In this document: in pieces, positions 61,287 through 64,000 of the stretch
How positions within the stretch are numbered: position 1 is the stretch's first letter
Layout of the letters: each line of letters begins with the position of its first letter
Source of the DNA: Acinetobacter chengduensis
GTDB lineage: Bacteria > Pseudomonadota > Gammaproteobacteria > Pseudomonadales > Moraxellaceae
Direction of reading: 5' to 3'
Length of the DNA stretch: 64,000 nt
NCBI RefSeq assembly: GCF_003664645.1
Contig: NZ_RCHC01000001.1
Span: 62,001-126,000 of the forward strand
Program-made: the position numbers and the translations under genes
Notes under the pieces: generated by a model
What the model saw: only the letters and a program-made list of their open reading frames with translations
The model's database searches: none
Told to the model about the DNA's origin: nothing

Positions 61287-62503
61287 GCTGCATTTCCTGT
61301 GTAGTTTTTCACTGCATCTAAACAGTTTTCAACATTCCAGTTATACAACCAAGACATGGCATCATAAAAACCCTCATTCGGGCGACCACGCCATAAATCG
61401 TTACGTACCATGCGCTGTACGCCTTTTGCATGATAAAGCTTGCCCATTTCACGTGACGATAAAACGATACGAGCAGTACGCGCTACTCGCGCACGTTGAT
61501 AAATATCAAACGCTTGGTCAATATTATTATCAGTTACACGCAGTGCCTCACCCAAAGTCACAGCATCTTCCATAGCCATACATGCACCTTGTGCCATGTA
61601 CTGTGTTGTTGGATGTGCGGCGTCACCTAGTAACGTAATACGACCATAAGTCCATTGGTCAATTGGTTCACGATCTGCAGTAGCCCAACGTTTCCAAGAC
61701 TTTGGTAATTCAATGAGTTGGCGTGCTTTTGGGCAGATGCTTTGGAAGTAAGACAACACTTCCTCTTTAGAACCATCTTTTACGCCCCATTCTTCTTGCT
61801 CACGGCTATGGAAAGTTACAACGACGTTGTACTCTTCACCACCGCGTAATGGATAATGCACTAAATGACAGTTTGGACCGACCCAAATACTTGCAGCATT
61901 CCATTGTAAATTTTCAGGAAATTCTGCTTTTGGTACAACAGCACGATAAACCACATGACCTGTTACGAGTGCAGGATCACCTACATATTTTTCGCGCACA
62001 ACAGATTTCACACCATCTGCACCAATTAAAGCTTGGCCAGTATATGAATGACCTTTATGGTCGGTAATGGTCACACTATTGGCATCTTGTTCTACGTTTA
62101 CAATTTTGCAATCTGTAATGATTTCAATATCACCACTTTCTTGCGCGCCTTCAACCAAAGACGTATGAATATCTGCACGATGAATCACGGCATAGGGGTT
62201 ACCAAAACGTTTTAAAAATGCTTCACCCGTTTCAATACGCCCGACCTGATATTCATTCAAGGCATCATGCATCACCATGTAATCAGTATAAACTGCTCGA
62301 GCGCGAGCTCGATCACCAATGCCTAGCGCATCAAATGCGTTAAATGCATTTGGCCCCAATTGAATACCTGCACCAATTTCACCAATTTCTGGCGCTTGCT
62401 CAAAAACTTGTACTTTGAAACCACGTTTTGCTAAAGCTAATGCTGCAGCAAAACCACCAATACCACCACCGGCAACCAAAATAGGCATTGTTTGATTTGA
62501 CAT
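61283..62503 (-). CDS. FAD-dependent 3-hydroxybenzoate 6-hydroxylase
   Basis: NAD(P)H-dependent flavoprotein monooxygenase that makes gentisate. ATG at 62503 is eight bases after AGGA; 406 residues (three more if the upstream ATG is used). GxGxxG FAD motif in ILVAGGGIGGFAAALALAKRG, DG motif ALIGADGVKSVVRE, and second FAD motif LLGDAAHPTTQYMAQGACMAMEDA. Salicylate 1-hydroxylase and 5-hydroxylase relatives exist, but the gentisate dioxygenase directly upstream supports 3-hydroxybenzoate. Confidence 0.88.
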   Translation of the reverse strand: MSNQTMPILVAGGGIGGFAAALALAKRGFKVQVFEQAPEIGEIGAGIQLGPNAFNAFDALGIGDRARARAVYTDYMVMHDALNEYQVGRIETGEAFLKRFGNPYAVIHRADIHTSLVEGAQESGDIEIITDCKIVNVEQDANSVTITDHKGHSYTGQALIGADGVKSVVREKYVGDPALVTGHVVYRAVVPKAEFPENLQWNAASIWVGPNCHLVHYPLRGGEEYNVVVTFHSREQEEWGVKDGSKEEVLSYFQSICPKARQLIELPKSWKRWATADREPIDQWTYGRITLLGDAAHPTTQYMAQGACMAMEDAVTLGEALRVTDNNIDQAFDIYQRARVARTARIVLSSREMGKLYHAKGVQRMVRNDLWRGRPNEGFYDAMSWLYNWNVENCLDAVKNYTGNAA

Positions 62504-62525
62504 GTTCTTCATCCTTTAAAAACGA

Positions 62526-63563
62526 TTATTCACTGCGAGCACGAACTGAATACAAACCTAGTTTTTTCTGAATTGGTGCTTCATCAGCTATAAAAATAAA
62601 GCAAGGTCTATTAGACTTATTGATTAAATCAATATTTGCAAAACAAGGTGCGCAAGCTGTATCTGATTGGTCAATTACAAAAGTTTTTTCATCAATTGTA
62701 ATTTCAGCCTCGCCCTCAATTACATGAAATACCATCGCAGCTGAGCGAGGTTGTAATTGAATTTTTTCACCTGGTCTTACCATAAGTGCTGAATAACCAA
62801 TAATTTTTTGACAATCTTCACCAGTTTCAGGGTTCACGTAAGCGACTTGAATTGGACCTTCAGACTGTTTTTCTGATAAATCAATCAATAGCTGTTTTGC
62901 ATCTTTCCATGGGTAGCGAAGCATCGGATAATTTTTTTCGGCACGAATATGGTGCTGTACAGGGACCAAACCTGCTGCATAACTTGTTTTATTTTCTACA
63001 GTTTTTATCGCTTGCGACTCACCGCCTTCTACAAATGATGCTTCCATGTAGTACACCAATGGTAGGTCGAGCACATCTAACCAAATCACAGGTTTATCAC
63101 CATCATGACCATGTTCATGCCATAACCCAGATGGTGTTAAAATTAAATCACCATGTTCCATTGGGCATTTCACACCTTCAACGGTGGTATAAGCTTTTTC
63201 ACCTTCTACAATAAGACGGACTGCATTAGGTGTATGGCGATGCGCCGGAGCCCATTCATTTGGAAGAAGCAATTGCATACCAAGGTAAATCACTGAAGTT
63301 GCACGCATATTCTCTAAACTATGCCCTGGGTTTGCGAGCACTAAAACACGTCTTTCAGCTTTTTCAATAGGAGTTAACTCACCTGCTTCTAATAGTAATG
63401 GTTTAATTTCACTATATTTCCACACCAAACTTTGTGTGTGTGGAAGCGGTTTTACAGGTGGTAAAACATTGCGAAGACTTGGCCAGAGTGGGACTAAATT
63501 GCTTTGTTCTAGATGTGCTAAATAGCTTTCCGGCAGATCTGCTAATGTTGCAAGCTGCTCCAT
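62526..63563 (-). CDS. gtdA: Gentisate 1,2-dioxygenase
   Basis: Fe(II) ring-cleavage enzyme: gentisate + O2 to maleylpyruvate. 345 residues, bicupin. The N-terminal cupin carries the iron ligands in PAHRHTPNAVRLIVEG and later WHEHGHDGD; SGLWHEHGHDG is typical of gentisate dioxygenases. The C-terminal cupin (about 225-330) keeps the fold (VFHVIEGEAEITIDE) but has lost the His pair. First gene of the catabolic operon, with GAGGG before the ATG. Confidence 0.95.
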   Translation of the reverse strand: MEQLATLADLPESYLAHLEQSNLVPLWPSLRNVLPPVKPLPHTQSLVWKYSEIKPLLLEAGELTPIEKAERRVLVLANPGHSLENMRATSVIYLGMQLLLPNEWAPAHRHTPNAVRLIVEGEKAYTTVEGVKCPMEHGDLILTPSGLWHEHGHDGDKPVIWLDVLDLPLVYYMEASFVEGGESQAIKTVENKTSYAAGLVPVQHHIRAEKNYPMLRYPWKDAKQLLIDLSEKQSEGPIQVAYVNPETGEDCQKIIGYSALMVRPGEKIQLQPRSAAMVFHVIEGEAEITIDEKTFVIDQSDTACAPCFANIDLINKSNRPCFIFIADEAPIQKKLGLYSVRARSE

Positions 63564-63608
63564 AACTTACCCTCTTCCATTGATGAATAATGCAACCGAA
63601 GTTCGCAT

Positions 63609-63637
63609 TTAATATTTGTTGTTTTTTAATCTATCAA
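63609..63637 (-). promoter_or_regulatory. Promoter of the gentisate operon
   Basis: Minus strand TTGATA (63632-63637), 17-bp spacer, TATTAA (63609-63614). Predicted start near 63601, about 38 nt before the gtdA ATG. Confidence 0.5.
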
Positions 63638-63647
63638 CCGAAATTAC

Positions 63648-63703
63648 TTGAATCTATTCGCTAGATTCAATAGTCTGTATTGATATAATCAATACAGACT
63701 ATT
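63648..63703. promoter_or_regulatory. Two adjacent perfect dyads: LysR operator of the gentisate operon
   Basis: Dyad 1: TTGAATCTA (63648-63656) and TAGATTCAA (63662-63670), 5-nt spacer. Dyad 2: 16-bp perfect arms 63669-63684 and 63688-63703, spacer ATA, with inner ATTGAT-N3-ATCAAT that satisfies T-N11-A. Dyad 2 covers a TATAAT (63684-63689) that would serve the lysR gene. Confidence 0.7.
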
Positions 63704-63715
63704 TTTGTATACTTT

Positions 63716-64000
63716 ATGAGCATTGATACCCGTTTATTAAATATTTTTGATGCTATTTTTAAGCATCGTAGTGTTTCAAGAGCTTCGGAAGAACTTGGAA
63801 TTGGACAACCAACAGTTAGTATTGGTTTAAATAAATTAAGGGAACATTATCATGACCCTTTATTTATTCGTGTAGGAAATGAGATGCAACCAACTGATTT
63901 ATCAGTTAATTTATCAAAAGGAGTTCAAAGTGTATTAGCACAAATTCAAAGCATTAATGATTTTAATATGGAATTTGACCCCAAAACTTCAAATCAACAA
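63716..64000 (+). CDS. LysR-type regulator, 5' part only
   Basis: Opens at the ATG at 63716 and runs off the window after 95 codons. The LTTR helix-turn-helix is clear: DTRLLNIFDAIFKHRSVSRA, then SEELGIGQPTVSIGLNKLRE and a wing YHDPLFIRVGNEMQPT. This phrasing is NahR/NodD-like (LxxFdai...SVSxAAexLgigQPaVS). Divergent from gtdA, with the paired dyads between, so it is almost certainly the operon's regulator and represses its own promoter; the effector is probably gentisate or 3-hydroxybenzoate. Confidence 0.9.
   Translation, partial: MSIDTRLLNIFDAIFKHRSVSRASEELGIGQPTVSIGLNKLREHYHDPLFIRVGNEMQPTDLSVNLSKGVQSVLAQIQSINDFNMEFDPKTSNQQ

Overview
The window is chromosomal DNA of an Acinetobacter species. 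The base composition is low in G+C, and the gene content is typical of the genus: leuS-lptE-holA, macAB with a NodT-type outer-membrane factor, uca/atzF, an MHYT-GGDEF-EAL protein and a gentisate operon. The species cannot be fixed from sequence alone; the calcoaceticus-baumannii complex would fit. No tRNA, rRNA, CRISPR array, prophage or intact insertion sequence was seen. Layout: 1-4.1 kb holds a truncated glycosyltransferase, a 7TM sensor kinase preceded by a strong Fur-box match, and a secreted protein. 4.4-5.6 kb is an AT-rich gene resembling the putative abortive-infection (AbiC-like) family, placed directly against the ilvC terminator. 5.7-9.0 kb is the ilvI-ilvH-ilvC branched-chain amino-acid operon. 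9.7-25 kb is mostly housekeeping: leuS, lptE, holA, the macA-macB-efflux operon, tcdA, orn, rsgA, rhodanese-grxC-secB and fabI. 25-29.6 kb carries a TatD nuclease, two paralogous lipoproteins and prfC. 29.6-30.85 kb is a decayed, AT-rich stretch with broken reading frames and a pentanucleotide repeat. Next comes an iron-uptake block (30.85-36.0 kb): a Fur-like regulator lacking the usual metal-sensing residues, a catecholate-type TonB receptor with its own Fur box, and a two-component system. Nitrogen metabolism follows (36.2-42.4 kb): allophanate hydrolase, urea carboxylase and a GntR regulator behind a good sigma-54 promoter match. 42.7-52.4 kb has the c-di-GMP enzyme, the Prc protease, NagZ, an LCMT-type methyltransferase, a hydrolase fused to a PilZ-like domain, and proA. 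ackA and pta are at 53-56.5 kb, followed by small accessory genes. The last 5.5 kb is a 3-hydroxybenzoate/gentisate operon (dioxygenase, 6-hydroxylase, maleylpyruvate isomerase, fumarylpyruvate hydrolase, transporter) divergent from a LysR regulator that runs off the window. The most interesting item found is a compact transcription unit at 57944-58115 on the minus strand. It has a near-perfect PhoB box, a -10 element, an SD, a 29-residue single-span membrane microprotein and its own intrinsic terminator. It looks like a phosphate-starvation membrane micropeptide of unknown function. Also notable are the sigma-54 promoter of the urea operon, the hydrolase-PilZ fusion, the sensor-less Fur paralogue, and paired perfect dyads in the gentisate control region.
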